Origin: Bacillus sp. AFS029637
GTDB lineage: Bacteria; Bacillota; Bacilli; Bacillales; Bacillaceae_G
Direction of reading: 5' to 3'
Assembly (NCBI RefSeq): GCF_002584985.1
Contig: NZ_NUPZ01000013.1
Location: 67,373 to 131,372 of the forward strand
Length of the DNA: 64,000 bases
Positions 44,961-54,995 of this stretch are shown one piece after another (the stretch's first letter is position 1; each line of letters starts with the position of its first letter). A program made the translations under genes and the position numbers. A model generated the notes under the pieces. It was not told where the DNA came from. It made no database searches and was given only the letters and a program-made list of their open reading frames with translations.

Positions 44961-47597
44961 TTATTTTACTTGCACTGTATAATTTCCTGTTCCACCGCCA
45001 TACTTATATACACTTAAGTAATATTTCCCTGGCTTTGCATTATAATTGCCAAGCAATTTGTTTCCATCACGTTTTGTTGCATAAGTTACATAATTATTTA
45101 AGTCTGATTCAGAATATAGTACCCAGTTCAATCCAATGTTTTGTTCGTTCGTAATAGTAATTTGTAAATCTTTTGGGTCCTTTACATCAATAACAAATCG
45201 GTCAACCTGATCTTGATCGCTTAAGTTTCCTCTTAGTAACGTATTTAAAGATAGTGGATTCGCTGTATCAAATGAATTATTCGGTTCTTTTTCTACAGCC
45301 GTACCTTCTTCTGTATTCAGTCCGCTAAATACAACATCATATTCAAATTGTCCAGCATTATTTACACGGTAATTTACAAAATAAGCAGTCAACGTTTTAT
45401 ATCCAGTCCACTCTTTTCCTGAAAGACGTTTCAACATTTCATTTGTTGCTTCATTTATCACTTTCCAGTCCTCAATTTCTCCTTTAGACGCATTTCCTGT
45501 ATATGTCCCCTGTAGTGTAAATGTATTAAAGAATTGTGATTTATTCTTTGTTACCTTCACGTCTTTTAACTTTGCTTCATTTGTGATTTCTGCTGCAACA
45601 TCCGAAAGTGGTTTTGGATCATGCTGTGCTAAGTACTCATCTGATACTTGTGGAATTGTATACTTATCTCTATTATCAATAAGCATTTGCATATAAGATT
45701 GATATTCTTCATTTAACTTATTATCTTTGCTTAATGTAGCACGGTATGCATCGTAATTTGAAATATCATTTGCGCGAATTAAATCATGCACTTTATCGAA
45801 CATTTCAGGTCGCTTATTATACATATATGATTGCAGTGCAAATGAATAATTATAAAAATCCCACGTTCCATATTTCGCATTTAATGTTTGTGATGCTGTA
45901 TAACGTTTTGCAGGATCATTAGATAATCCACCAATTATACTTTTTCGCGGTACTACACTATCTAATCGCGTTGAACCCGCAAAAAACTCTGCATTCCCTT
46001 CTTCAAACCATGTTAAACGTTCATTTTGATACATTTCTCCTTGGCCCCATAATCCCTGAACCTCGTATCTTCCCTGTAAATAGTGTGTAAATTCATGGCG
46101 GAACAATTCTTCCAAACTATAAATACTTTGCTGTGGTGTACGTTCATATGTGAAGAAAGTTCCTATTCCTTCAATATAAATCCCACCATTATTCGTTTCA
46201 TATCCGTACAGTTGGCGATTAAATTGATACTCATCTGGACTATTATAAATAACCATCGTTAATACATCATCAGCATGTCCACTTTCAAGTGGTTTATCAC
46301 TACCAACTGTACGATAAAATTGAGAACGAACTTCTTTTGCCGCCCAGTATAGACGTTTAATTTTCTCTTCGCTAACTTTATCCCCAGCTTTAAAGACAAT
46401 TGCTCCATCATCAAACGTATACGTTTTCGGTAAATATTTCTTTTTACCATCTTCTCGAATTTGATCTAAATTTACAGTTTTTCCGTTCGCATCTACTCCA
46501 CCGTAATTTGTAGTAATTTGTTCTGCTGCAACAAAATATTGCTCTCCTAAATATGGATAAATTCGCATTGCATCTGTAACAACTTGTTGACCTTTTGTTG
46601 GTGTACTATGAAGCTTGCCCAATCGACCAGCATAGTAAATTCCATTATTAATTAACCAGCCGTTTTTATTTGTTACTGTACCAATTAGTGCAAAACGATT
46701 TACCTCATTAATAAAGTTATCAATATTTCGATACCACATCGTATCTTTTGGCTCTTTTCCATTTGTGTACATATACGTCTGAATATCATAGTCAATTCCC
46801 TTCATCAACTCATATATAGCGTCCCCTTTCGTGAAGTCTTCAATGAAAGTTCCAAGATTATCGTTATATTGTTTAAAAATTTCACCTGCATATAAAACCG
46901 TTTCAACATCAGCCGATGCATTTCCAATTAATTTTCCATATGATGAAATAACTTTATTTTGTTCTGATGTACCAAGTTTGAAATTCGGATTTTTTGCAAT
47001 TGTTTTTAAAGCCGGTAAACATTTATCATGGTAGCTACGCTCATTTAGTTTGCTTAATTCATCATGGTAAAAACCTAAATAAAATGCTGCACGTAGAGCT
47101 TCTACTAATGTTTCAATCCCTTTTGAATCATCTTTCGTATAAGTTTGACCTTGTTCTGCTAGTTTATCAATGATTGCTTGCATTCGACTATCATCTTGAT
47201 AGAACTTGAGACTATCACTATTAAACTGAAATAATTCTGGAATTTGATACCATTTAATCGTCACAAGAAGATCAGTTAATTGTTTGTTGCTCAATTGATT
47301 TAGTTCGGCCATCGAATACTTTTTTTCTTCAGCTAACGGTTTAATATTATCGGTTGGTGCTAGTGGACGCTGCGATAAATCCGCTAACTTTAACCGTTTT
47401 GTAAAAGATGCATTTTCTTGTACTGTTGAAGAGTGCGCCAACTCATCAACGGATTTCTGTATTCCTACCGGCTCCATTTGTAATACGTTCTTCACATTTT
47501 TCTCTTTTGTCTCTGCTTGAATTTGCAAACCATTACATGATATTGTCACTAGTCCAACACCAAGAATCAACTTAGAAATTTTTGAATATTTAACCAT
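44961..47597 (-). CDS. colA: Secreted M9 collagenase (ColA type, no PKD domain seen)
   Basis: 878 residues. N-terminal signal KISKLILGVGLVTISCNGLQIQA. The M9 activator part spans about 90-400, and the peptidase carries the zinc motif HEFTH (501-505) followed by WFEEGNAEFFAG with the third ligand. A mixed beta segment (about 660-760) leads to a C-terminal PPC/collagen-binding-like domain starting VEKEPNNSFDTANPL and ending TVQVK. Group collagenases are usually longer and include a PKD domain; none is obvious here. GGGGGCA precedes the ATG. Degrades collagen in host tissue. Confidence 0.92.
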   Translation of the reverse strand: MVKYSKISKLILGVGLVTISCNGLQIQAETKEKNVKNVLQMEPVGIQKSVDELAHSSTVQENASFTKRLKLADLSQRPLAPTDNIKPLAEEKKYSMAELNQLSNKQLTDLLVTIKWYQIPELFQFNSDSLKFYQDDSRMQAIIDKLAEQGQTYTKDDSKGIETLVEALRAAFYLGFYHDELSKLNERSYHDKCLPALKTIAKNPNFKLGTSEQNKVISSYGKLIGNASADVETVLYAGEIFKQYNDNLGTFIEDFTKGDAIYELMKGIDYDIQTYMYTNGKEPKDTMWYRNIDNFINEVNRFALIGTVTNKNGWLINNGIYYAGRLGKLHSTPTKGQQVVTDAMRIYPYLGEQYFVAAEQITTNYGGVDANGKTVNLDQIREDGKKKYLPKTYTFDDGAIVFKAGDKVSEEKIKRLYWAAKEVRSQFYRTVGSDKPLESGHADDVLTMVIYNSPDEYQFNRQLYGYETNNGGIYIEGIGTFFTYERTPQQSIYSLEELFRHEFTHYLQGRYEVQGLWGQGEMYQNERLTWFEEGNAEFFAGSTRLDSVVPRKSIIGGLSNDPAKRYTASQTLNAKYGTWDFYNYSFALQSYMYNKRPEMFDKVHDLIRANDISNYDAYRATLSKDNKLNEEYQSYMQMLIDNRDKYTIPQVSDEYLAQHDPKPLSDVAAEITNEAKLKDVKVTKNKSQFFNTFTLQGTYTGNASKGEIEDWKVINEATNEMLKRLSGKEWTGYKTLTAYFVNYRVNNAGQFEYDVVFSGLNTEEGTAVEKEPNNSFDTANPLSLNTLLRGNLSDQDQVDRFVIDVKDPKDLQITITNEQNIGLNWVLYSESDLNNYVTYATKRDGNKLLGNYNAKPGKYYLSVYKYGGGTGNYTVQVK

Positions 47598-47990
47598 GCC
47601 ATTGCCCCCTTTAATTATTTAAAGAAAATTCTGAATTTTAATATCAGAACATACTTATTTGTATGTATTTACAGTTCCGCTATAAATACATGTAAAATCA
47701 CTAATGCAATAGTAGCTCGTTTTATACTATTACGAATACAGATTCCTTACATACAATCCCCTTCCTTACATTTAATACAAGCAAAAACTGTGCCAATTAC
47801 ATTTCTTATGCATAGCTAGCATTCTTTCATTAATACTGTAGAATAAAATATACATATTTGTCTCCGCAATGTATAAATATTTCGACACAAATTCCTCTTT
47901 TTATGACGAAAGGACTCGTTGAAGATTATTTTTGCATTAGCCAACAAATAATTTTCAACTAACACCATTCCGAATTTTAAACCCATTCAA

Positions 47991-48038
47991 AAAGGTAAGT
48001 AAACATATTACAAAAGGATAATATGTTTACTTACCTTT
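47991..48038. terminator. Long perfect hairpin between colA and the 164-residue gene
   Basis: AAAGGTAAGTAAACATATTA pairs perfectly with TAATATGTTTACTTACCTTT around 8 nt. It probably ends the minus-strand gene at 48120. The rest of the 522-bp gap (47598-48119) is AT-rich with a near-palindrome around 47807-47825 (TATGCATAGCTAGCAT); no clear PlcR box was identified. Confidence 0.75.
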
Positions 48039-48119
48039 TCCTATTTTATATAGATAACAAGCTATCGTTTGATAAAAACAATATTAATTAGCATTTTGTT
48101 ACATCAGTTCATATTATGT

Positions 48120-48614
48120 TCATTTCTCTTTTTCACATTGCAACGGCTTGAATTTCACTTTTTTCCCTTTCTTCTTTTTCGTTTTTATAACGATCCATTC
48201 CCCTTTTTCAACGTCTAGGTTTAGGCGTTTCATTACATTGATATTATCTTTTTCTTTATAAAGTAAAAATGCTTCTTGTGCACTCACAAATAAGCTAGGC
48301 TGCTCGCTAAATCCACCACTATCATAAATTTTAGTTAGCGAATTATAATAAGAATCATTTTTCTTTCCACCATACATCAAATGGGCAGCCTCCAGATCTC
48401 TTTTACTTACTTCCCAAAAACTATGTTCATCAATATTTAAATTAAATGTAGATTTAATGTCCTGCATTATACTCTTCACATACTTTTCATCTCGAATTTT
48501 TCTTTCTTCAAGACAATCCGAAGATAACCTTGGTGCATCTGATTGGGAATGTACAACGTGTTGTATCGATACACACAAAATAAATACGCTTAAAATGTAA
48601 AATATTTTTTTCAT
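48120..48614 (-). CDS. Secreted protein of unknown function
   Basis: 164 residues with a cleavable-looking signal peptide MKKIFYILSVFILCVSIQHVVHS. The mature part is hydrophilic; EERKIRDEKYVKSIMQDIKSTF is likely helical, and the tail KTKKKKGKKVKFKPLQCEKEK is very basic. Two cysteines could form a disulfide. I do not recognise a family. GAGGTG precedes the ATG. Not evidently linked to the flanking collagenase or deaminase genes. Confidence 0.6.
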   Translation of the reverse strand: MKKIFYILSVFILCVSIQHVVHSQSDAPRLSSDCLEERKIRDEKYVKSIMQDIKSTFNLNIDEHSFWEVSKRDLEAAHLMYGGKKNDSYYNSLTKIYDSGGFSEQPSLFVSAQEAFLLYKEKDNINVMKRLNLDVEKGEWIVIKTKKKKGKKVKFKPLQCEKEK

Positions 48615-48687
48615 ATTTACATATCACCTCAAATGATTTAGATACTATATTATTTGAGGCTTAAGATTTTCTTATGCTAGGAATGTG

Positions 48688-48724
48688 AAAGGTCCTATAA
48701 AATAGACTTTTTATAGGACCTTTT
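48688..48724 (-). terminator. Intrinsic terminator of the adenine-deaminase-like gene
   Basis: AAAGGTCCTATAAAA pairs with TTTTATAGGACCTTT, followed by T-runs. Confidence 0.88.
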
Positions 48725-48727
48725 CTT

Positions 48728-50482
48728 TTAATATTGCTTTATCAAATTCACCGGCTCGGCAACTACCTTACTACTTTTCACATCATATAACCCTATAGGC
48801 GTTACTCGTATAAATGGCAAGTGCGTCGCAGAAAAGAATAAAATTGTAAATGCTGGATCGTTATAAGCATATCCTCTTTCTTGCAGTAAGTTCACCATCT
48901 TTTTCTCTTCCTGTATTAAATCACTCATATTTACATCCGACATAATCCCAAGTAGCGGTAATGCAATTTCATGTAATACTTCATTCCTTTCAGCTATTAC
49001 CATTCCCCCGCCGAGCTCTTTTACTCTATGAAAAGCTGTAAGCATATCCTCTTTACTTTTTCCAATCAGAATCATATCACCTGTACCAGAATAAGAACTA
49101 GCAAGACCACCTAATTCTTTTGCAAAACCTTTTACAACTGTATTTACTCGCCAAGTACCATCACGAGCAATCATCATTAAGAAACATTCATCATGATCAA
49201 TAGAAAGTTCATCATGGTTTAAATCAATTTCACTTACATATGGTTTTGTTATAACGTTATTTAATAAGTGCATACCCGTTTTATTAGGGAAAATCATATC
49301 CTCTTTCTCTATGGTCCAGTCTAATGTTAGTGGATTTACTTTGAAGTTACTCCATTCTATAAGTAACGATCCATTTTTGTTTACTCCGTCACGCTTTACC
49401 CACTGTCCCTTTGCAATGACACTGACTGGTACTGGGTTTTCTTTACTTTCTAAAATATTCATATTGGCCACTCTACCTGTCGCAATTGAACCATGCACAT
49501 GTTCCATATTATAATAACGGGCAATATTATAACTTGCCATTTGATACGCATCTATTACTGGTACCCCTTGCTCTATCGCTATTTCTATCAAGCGATTCGT
49601 CATGCCGTTTTCATAAAATGACGGATGCGAACCGTCTGTTGTAAAAAAGAATCTATCAAACTGCTTCACACCTAATTCCAACAATTCTTTTAATAAAACT
49701 TCTAAATCCGGTCTAATGGAAGAATTTCTAAGAGAAACGGTGTAGCCTTGCATAAGACGATTTAACGCTTCCTGCCCTGTCATCGCTTCATGATCGCAAT
49801 CCGTGCCTAATAATTTTAGCTTTGCTAACGTTGCTTCAGATGCACCTGGGAAATGTCCTTCTACTTTTTTCTGTAATCGTTTTGTTTCCTGCACCCAAGT
49901 TAACATTTCATCATCGCCATGTAATAGTTTTGGCCATGCTGTTAACTCTCCGCCTTGAAGAACTGCTTCATGCTGTAGCCACTCTATTATTTCTTCACTA
50001 TTAAATAAAGATTCCCCGTTTTGCAATTCAGTCTGTCCATCAAAACGACACCACCAATACATACTTGCTGGAATCTTTTTAAATTCATCTAATAAACGAA
50101 ATGCTTCTTCACGCTTTAATGTGAAAAATAAAGTTAAATTATCATTAATAAAAGTTGTTGTCCCAAATTGCATCACATGATTTGCTAACGTCTCTGGGTT
50201 ATATAATTGATATGGATGTGCATGCGGTTCTATGTAACCAGGTACAACATATTTTCCTTCGCAATCAATCACTTCACAATCCGTTAATTGCTCTGGCAAC
50301 TTCTCCCCTACGTATACAATTCTGTCCTCATAAATCCAAATATTCGCTACTGTCCAATTACGTATGTAAGAATTTAAATACGTTGCATTCTTTAATAAAA
50401 TGTGCGGACTTCTCTTACCATCTACTACTTCAACATGCTCTCGTAATTGTTTATTACTCCATTTATACTGATTTTTTTCCAT
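48728..50482 (-). CDS. Adenine deaminase family amidohydrolase (YerA-like)
   Basis: About 584 residues. A metal-dependent amidohydrolase barrel: YVVPGYIEPHAHPYQLYNPE with the HxH site, GHFPGASEATLAKL, LLGTDCDHEAMTGQEALNRLMQGYTVSLRNSS and FFTTDGSHPSFYENG with the late metal aspartate. The C-terminal domain with LGGGMVIAERNEVLHEIALPLLGIMSD is characteristic of adenine deaminases. It converts adenine to hypoxanthine, though YerA-like members may act on related substrates. ATG 50480-50482 with GGAG 10 nt upstream; TTG at 50497 is part of the site. Confidence 0.85.
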   Translation of the reverse strand: MEKNQYKWSNKQLREHVEVVDGKRSPHILLKNATYLNSYIRNWTVANIWIYEDRIVYVGEKLPEQLTDCEVIDCEGKYVVPGYIEPHAHPYQLYNPETLANHVMQFGTTTFINDNLTLFFTLKREEAFRLLDEFKKIPASMYWWCRFDGQTELQNGESLFNSEEIIEWLQHEAVLQGGELTAWPKLLHGDDEMLTWVQETKRLQKKVEGHFPGASEATLAKLKLLGTDCDHEAMTGQEALNRLMQGYTVSLRNSSIRPDLEVLLKELLELGVKQFDRFFFTTDGSHPSFYENGMTNRLIEIAIEQGVPVIDAYQMASYNIARYYNMEHVHGSIATGRVANMNILESKENPVPVSVIAKGQWVKRDGVNKNGSLLIEWSNFKVNPLTLDWTIEKEDMIFPNKTGMHLLNNVITKPYVSEIDLNHDELSIDHDECFLMMIARDGTWRVNTVVKGFAKELGGLASSYSGTGDMILIGKSKEDMLTAFHRVKELGGGMVIAERNEVLHEIALPLLGIMSDVNMSDLIQEEKKMVNLLQERGYAYNDPAFTILFFSATHLPFIRVTPIGLYDVKSSKVVAEPVNLIKQY

Positions 50483-50645
50483 TGTATTCAACTCCAAATC
50501 TATTAACTGTTTTATTGGTTGAAACGAGAAATAGTTAATAAACTAAAGTATTCCCTATTTATAACTCCCTATAACCTTTATTATATGTAATAGTTGTAAA
50601 AATAACAATTTTCAGAATTCAAAACGTACCTCTTTGCTCCAAAAT

Positions 50646-50677
50646 AAACAGGATGTCATGCAACAGACATCCTGTTT
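50646..50677 (-). terminator. Intrinsic terminator of the 96-residue membrane gene
   Basis: AAACAGGATGTC pairs perfectly with GACATCCTGTTT around 8 nt; minus strand T-rich tail. Confidence 0.85.
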
Positions 50678-50710
50678 ATATTTTACTAAGCTAATAGACA
50701 TAAGATTATT

Positions 50711-51001
50711 TTAGCTTGATGTTGATGTGGTAGACCCCTTTTGAATCGATATGTTTTTTGAAGCTAAGCTTACAATAAAATTTATTACGATATGAATAAA
50801 TAATGCTATTGCTCCTGTACTAATGTCATTAATAGCGTGTGGGACTGTTAGAAAAAAGTTTGCAATTTTTATATTGAAAATCGTAGCATACAATACAACA
50901 AGCACTCCCGTCATGATTCCAGTCATTGCGCCATATATTTTTTGAAAAATAGTACCCCATGCCCACCAAATTAAGATTTTGAAGTCCGTCCAAAATTTCA
51001 T
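50711..51001 (-). CDS. Small membrane protein (unknown); parent of a duplicated fragment
   Basis: 96 residues. It starts MKFWTDFKILIWWAWGTIF, with two or three hydrophobic segments (about 8-22, 25-45 and 62-80), and ends in a Ser/Thr-rich tail KGSTTSTSS. GGGAG precedes the ATG. Size and helix pattern recall holins, but no lysis gene is near. Its first ~50 bp and leader recur as a truncated copy at 57863-57934. Confidence 0.6.
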   Translation of the reverse strand: MKFWTDFKILIWWAWGTIFQKIYGAMTGIMTGVLVVLYATIFNIKIANFFLTVPHAINDISTGAIALFIHIVINFIVSLASKNISIQKGSTTSTSS

Positions 51002-51170
51002 CTCCCTTTCTCACAAGATTACGATTTTATTAAGAACTAATAATTTTTATAATTAGTTAATTTCTCAATATAATTTCTGTATATGATTCCATTCAAAGAT
51101 ACAAAATATCTAAGTAACTATTTATAATTACATTGTTTTTATATCTAAATTCACAAAGGAGCTACATAAC

Positions 51171-51383
51171 ATGGATGAAAAAAATCTATTAAGTCAACAA
51201 CTTGACCACGTATCATCAGATGCTCTAAATACTCCTAGTAAAGCTCAAGAACAGATGGAAGAAACATCTCAAGAGGCACATAATCCAGACAACACCAATG
51301 TTAAAAAGAAAGGCATTACTCAAGATTTACATGGCGTGGACTTACCAATTTCAGACGTATATAGAACAACGAACAAAAAGTAG
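51171..51383 (+). CDS. Small acidic hydrophilic protein, unknown
   Basis: 70 residues, no membrane segment, rich in Gln, Asp, Glu and Asn (LDHVSSDALNTPSKAQEQMEETSQEA). AAAGGAGC lies 8 nt before the ATG. It looks intrinsically disordered, like some small spore-associated or stress proteins, but it lacks the SASP signature. It lies 70 bp before the left end of the insertion element. Confidence 0.6.
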   Translation: MDEKNLLSQQLDHVSSDALNTPSKAQEQMEETSQEAHNPDNTNVKKKGITQDLHGVDLPISDVYRTTNKK

Positions 51384-51442
51384 ATTTCAAAGGGAAAACT
51401 CTTAAGAACGAGTAAACTTAATTCTTTTCCCTTTTCCTATTG

Positions 51443-51453
51443 GGGTCCCGCCA
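51443..51453. repeat. Left target-site duplication
   Basis: GGGTCCCGCCA, identical to 55016-55026. Eleven bp is within the 10-12 bp known for IS231 elements. Confidence 0.92.
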
Positions 51454-51581
51454 CATGCCCATCAACTTAAGAACAGAAACAAAATGAGCCTTCGTTCAAA
51501 TACACTAAAAAACTCTTAGAGCACTTTTTATCTTTAAAAATGAGCATATCAAATAAACCTAGATAAGTATCTTTTTTAAAA

Positions 51582-53018
51582 TTATGCAGCTTTCTTTTGT
51601 TTTTTTAATCCATTATACTCATAGACAACACCCAAAATATCAAAGACAGTTTTTTTCTCATATCTGTGAGATTTCCGTCCATTCTTCTGTAGAAGGTGGA
51701 ACAGACGGATAAGAATCTTTGCTATTTCTTGGGTGTTTTGCTGCATGGTTTGATATAAAATGTGTAAATGATCTTGAATCATTCCAATTGCTTTATATTC
51801 ACTTAATTCCTGTTTCTTCTTTTGTAAAATTAATTGTCGCATCTTAAACATAGTAGAAGAACATAAAAAAATGGCAATAAGTTTTCCATAAACATGGCAT
51901 TCTAATCGCTCTTGTTTAATATTTTGCCAATGATGAATTTGAAATAGGGATTTCCAAGTTTTAAAGATGATTTCAATTTGCCAGCGGAGAGAGTAAAAAT
52001 CATGGATTTGTTCCATCGGAACAATCTCCCAGGGGGTATTGGTAACATATAGGTTCATGCCAGTTAATCGTTTGCTCTTTTCCGAATATGTAATACCCTT
52101 TTTACTTTCCGTATACACTTGTTTTTTCATACGCTCATGAAGTTGTTTTTCTGTTAATCGATACATAATCACCCGAGTGAATAGTTTTTTATCCTTTCCA
52201 ATATAAGCTTCTTTTATTTCATAGACCTGCCCTGGTTTTAAGGTATCCATAATGTGTTCTAAATCAACTTTGATATACTGAGACTGTTTTTTTATTGTCC
52301 CATTTCGAAAGTATTCAGGAAATTTATTTTTGATATACACTATATTGTTTAATTTGAGCCGCGATATATAATACACGCCACGTTGGTCCATTTGATCTAA
52401 ATCATCCAGTGAATAATAGCCTAAATCCCGAATACATAGATCACCAGGGCGTAGTGTCGATAAACACTCTGTTCCAAAGGTTTTATCATTATTTTTCCCT
52501 GGTTCAATTTGAATATTTAAAAACTGACCACTATGTAAATCATATTCTAATTGAATTTTTATACCCGCTGTTTGTGCACAACCACCTGACCCTGGGTACA
52601 CACTAGCTAAATGTTTTGGCACTTGGAAAATCGTTGCATCTAAAATACGAATTCGTTGAAAATAAGCGATTGAAGAGCTTGGAATCACTGATGCTTCACA
52701 AATTTTACTTTTTAGCAATGTAGAGAAAATGTGTTTTAAAAAGCAAACAGCTTTTTTATTGAAACGCTTATTGAGTCCTTCTGGACTCATGAGTGTTCCT
52801 GTAACAGCATGAAGTTGACTACACAGTCTCACTAAAGAATCACTCGCTACTCGTTGACTAATCCAAACACATATAGTAGCTAAATCATGCCCTGAAAATT
52901 TACGTTTCCGTTGTACAAAACCTAGTTCTCTAGCGAGATTTTCCAAAAATGAAGGAGTAAGATGTTCATATAATTCTTCAGCAAATAATTGTAGTTCACT
53001 CTGAATCGAAAGATTCAT
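51582..53018 (-). CDS. IS231 (IS4 family) transposase
   Basis: 478 residues, the usual IS231 length, starting [16 protein letters not shown] (ATG 53016-53018; an in-frame start at 53030 is less likely). DDE residues: Asp127 in [10 protein letters not shown], Asp198 in [12 protein letters not shown] and the Glu in [16 protein letters not shown], the YREK region of the IS4 family. No frameshift or stop, so it appears intact. It reads toward the left end of the element. Confidence 0.95.
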   Translation of the reverse strand: MNLSIQSELQLFAEELYEHLTPSFLENLARELGFVQRKRKFSGHDLATICVWISQRVASDSLVRLCSQLHAVTGTLMSPEGLNKRFNKKAVCFLKHIFSTLLKSKICEASVIPSSSIAYFQRIRILDATIFQVPKHLASVYPGSGGCAQTAGIKIQLEYDLHSGQFLNIQIEPGKNNDKTFGTECLSTLRPGDLCIRDLGYYSLDDLDQMDQRGVYYISRLKLNNIVYIKNKFPEYFRNGTIKKQSQYIKVDLEHIMDTLKPGQVYEIKEAYIGKDKKLFTRVIMYRLTEKQLHERMKKQVYTESKKGITYSEKSKRLTGMNLYVTNTPWEIVPMEQIHDFYSLRWQIEIIFKTWKSLFQIHHWQNIKQERLECHVYGKLIAIFLCSSTMFKMRQLILQKKKQELSEYKAIGMIQDHLHILYQTMQQNTQEIAKILIRLFHLLQKNGRKSHRYEKKTVFDILGVVYEYNGLKKQKKAA

Positions 53019-53210
53019 AAAAAACATCATCCTTTCTAAGGCTACTAATTTAAGTCTTTAATTTATAGCTGTAGAATAGATAATAATGAATAAAGAAAAT
53101 AATCAATATATAATTTAAAGAGAACTAATGTACATTTATTTTTAAATGTGAGTTCTGAAAAATAAAAGCCTTTTCTCAATACCGAGAAATTAGGCTTTTT
53201 AGCATACACT

Positions 53211-53648
53211 TCATTTTGCACATTCGCAATCATCTAAATAATATACAACAAATATTTCCCGATCTTCATCTATTTCTGATGCACATCTTTTTAATGGCTT
53301 CCCCTGTAGAGCAGGATTAAAAATTAAAAGATGAGGTAGTAAATCAGAAGTACTTTCTTTCTCAAGAACATGAAGCACCTCTCTTTGCGATGGATCATCT
53401 TCATATTTTCGGTATTCAACACATCTAAAGTTGTATTTCTTTGATTGAGTTAGGTAAGTTGTTTCTTCCTCCAACTTTTTAAGTTTAATTCTCACTACAT
53501 CATCAATCCAAGAGCCTATATTCTCGTAAACTACACCATTACTTACAATGTAATCGGTTATTAATCTCGCAGATAGCTCTTCATTTTTTAAGTTTTTACG
53601 TGAAAATAAAACTTCTTTCGCTTCAGTAATATATTCGATGGTATTCAT
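53211..53648 (-). CDS. Unknown passenger protein in the IS231 element
   Basis: About 145 residues from ATG 53646-53648, with AAGGAGG 11 nt upstream. The N-terminal part IEYITEAKEVLFSRKNLKNEELSARLITDYIV and the middle DDVVRIKLKKLEEETTYL look helical; the C-terminus ends in a Cys pair, DDCECAK. I do not recognise a family. It is divergent from the WYL regulator (68 bp apart between frame ends), an arrangement typical of a regulator and its target. Confidence 0.65.
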   Translation of the reverse strand: MNTIEYITEAKEVLFSRKNLKNEELSARLITDYIVSNGVVYENIGSWIDDVVRIKLKKLEEETTYLTQSKKYNFRCVEYRKYEDDPSQREVLHVLEKESTSDLLPHLLIFNPALQGKPLKRCASEIDEDREIFVVYYLDDCECAK

Positions 53649-53737
53649 TTTTGTATTAGCCTCCTTCACTAGGTTTAAAATTAGCTTATACTATAAATAA
53701 GACAGATTTTGTCATATTTTTTGAAAAAGGTGATTAA

Positions 53738-54681
53738 ATGTCTAAGACTAAACGTATCATTAGAATAATGCTGGCATTAAACAATAATAATTCCATCACT
53801 GCAAAGGAACTTGCTAAATCCGAAGGAGTCTCAGAGAGAACAATCCTCCGAGATATACAGGAGCTAAGTGAAATTTACTTTCCAGTCTATTCAGAAAGAG
53901 GTAGAAATGGAGGATTTAGTACACTAAAAAATAAAATGATCCCTCCCATTTGGTTTAGTGAGGATGAAATAATAGCTTTATTTTTTGCAATAGATGCCAT
54001 GCAATATGTTGGCTCCACTCCTTTTTCTTCTTCATATGAAGTAATTTTAAATAAACTATTCAATATGATTCCTCAGGAAACTTCCGATGCAATTGAGGAT
54101 ACTAGAGACAAAATCTTGATGTGGCAACCAAATATTAAAGTGGATAAAAAGACGCTAAGAAACCTTTATGATGCATCTATAGAAGAAAAAACTGTAAATA
54201 TCTTATATGAAACAACAGAAGATGAACTCTATAGAGAGATAGAACCTATGGGCTTATATGTATATAACGGGCATTGGTATTGTCCTGCTTACTGTAGAAT
54301 GAGAAGAGGCATAAGGCTTTTCAGAGTAGATCGAATAAAAAAACAATTATTAATTCTGACTCTCATTCCACTAATATCCATTTTAATATTAAAGAATGGT
54401 TATATTCTGAGTATGAATCTAATCCCATAAAGCTCGAAGTGAGTTTAAGCAAAGAGGGAAAAAGAAAAGCTGAGGGTATATCATGGTTAAGAGATAATAT
54501 GGAATATAATTCAGATGGAACCGCGAAAGTAACAAAGAATATTAACCCTTCAGAAGAGTGGTTTTATGTTGAACTACTTTGGAGTATTGGACCTGAAGCA
54601 GAAATAATAGAACCTGATTTCATAAAAAATAAGCTTATTGAAAGGGCTAAATCAGTGATAACAAAATATAATAACTTGTAG
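53738..54681 (+). pseudogene. YafY-type WYL transcriptional regulator, one frameshift
   Basis: N-terminal helix-turn-helix: KRIIRIMLALNNNNSITAKELAKSEGVSERTILRDIQELSEIYFPV. The central WYL domain has YEPMGLYVYNGHWYCPAYCRMRRGIRLFRVDRI. At the A7 run 54337-54343 the frame shifts: the original frame ends at 54430, while the next frame continues at once with IINSDSHSTNIHFNIKEWLYS, then KLEVSLSKEGKRKAEGISW to the stop at 54679-54681. Restoring one A gives about 314 residues, the family length. It may be a real mutation, phase-variable slippage or a sequencing error. Confidence 0.85.
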
Positions 54682-54872
54682 CTTAATTTGCATTTAATTT
54701 TATACTACTAGGATGGATCGCTTAGATAATTGTTCCTTTATTCAACTAAAGGGTGCAATTGTGGCATAAAATAGATAAAAAATAATCAAACTTATTTCAA
54801 ACCCACAACGGATGATGTTCCTATTAGCAACGAATTGTATTTATCTTCCTAAGTCTATTAAAACGCCATAAT

Positions 54873-54912
54873 CCCCTACTATTGGTTTAGAAAGTAGGGG
54901 GGTATTTTTTTT
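54873..54912 (+). terminator. Terminator near the right end of the IS231 element
   Basis: CCCCTACT pairs with AGTAGGGG around 12 nt, followed by GGTATTTTTTTT. It faces outward after the WYL gene and inside the right inverted repeat. Confidence 0.85.
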
Positions 54913-54995
54913 GTAAAAGATTTATCATTTTTTCTCAAAGCACTACACTACATTTAGAAAGAATAACGTTTTTTTACACTTGGGGGTAGTCGGAT

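Noticed and set aside
47807-47825. TATGCATAGCTAGCAT as a PlcR box before the collagenase
   Set aside because: PlcR consensus TATGNAN4TNCATA is not met at the second half; left as an unassigned near-palindrome.
50829-51014. 61-residue minus-strand frame in the 50.8-51.0 kb region
   Set aside because: It lies almost wholly inside the 96-residue membrane gene in another frame and has no separate start signal.
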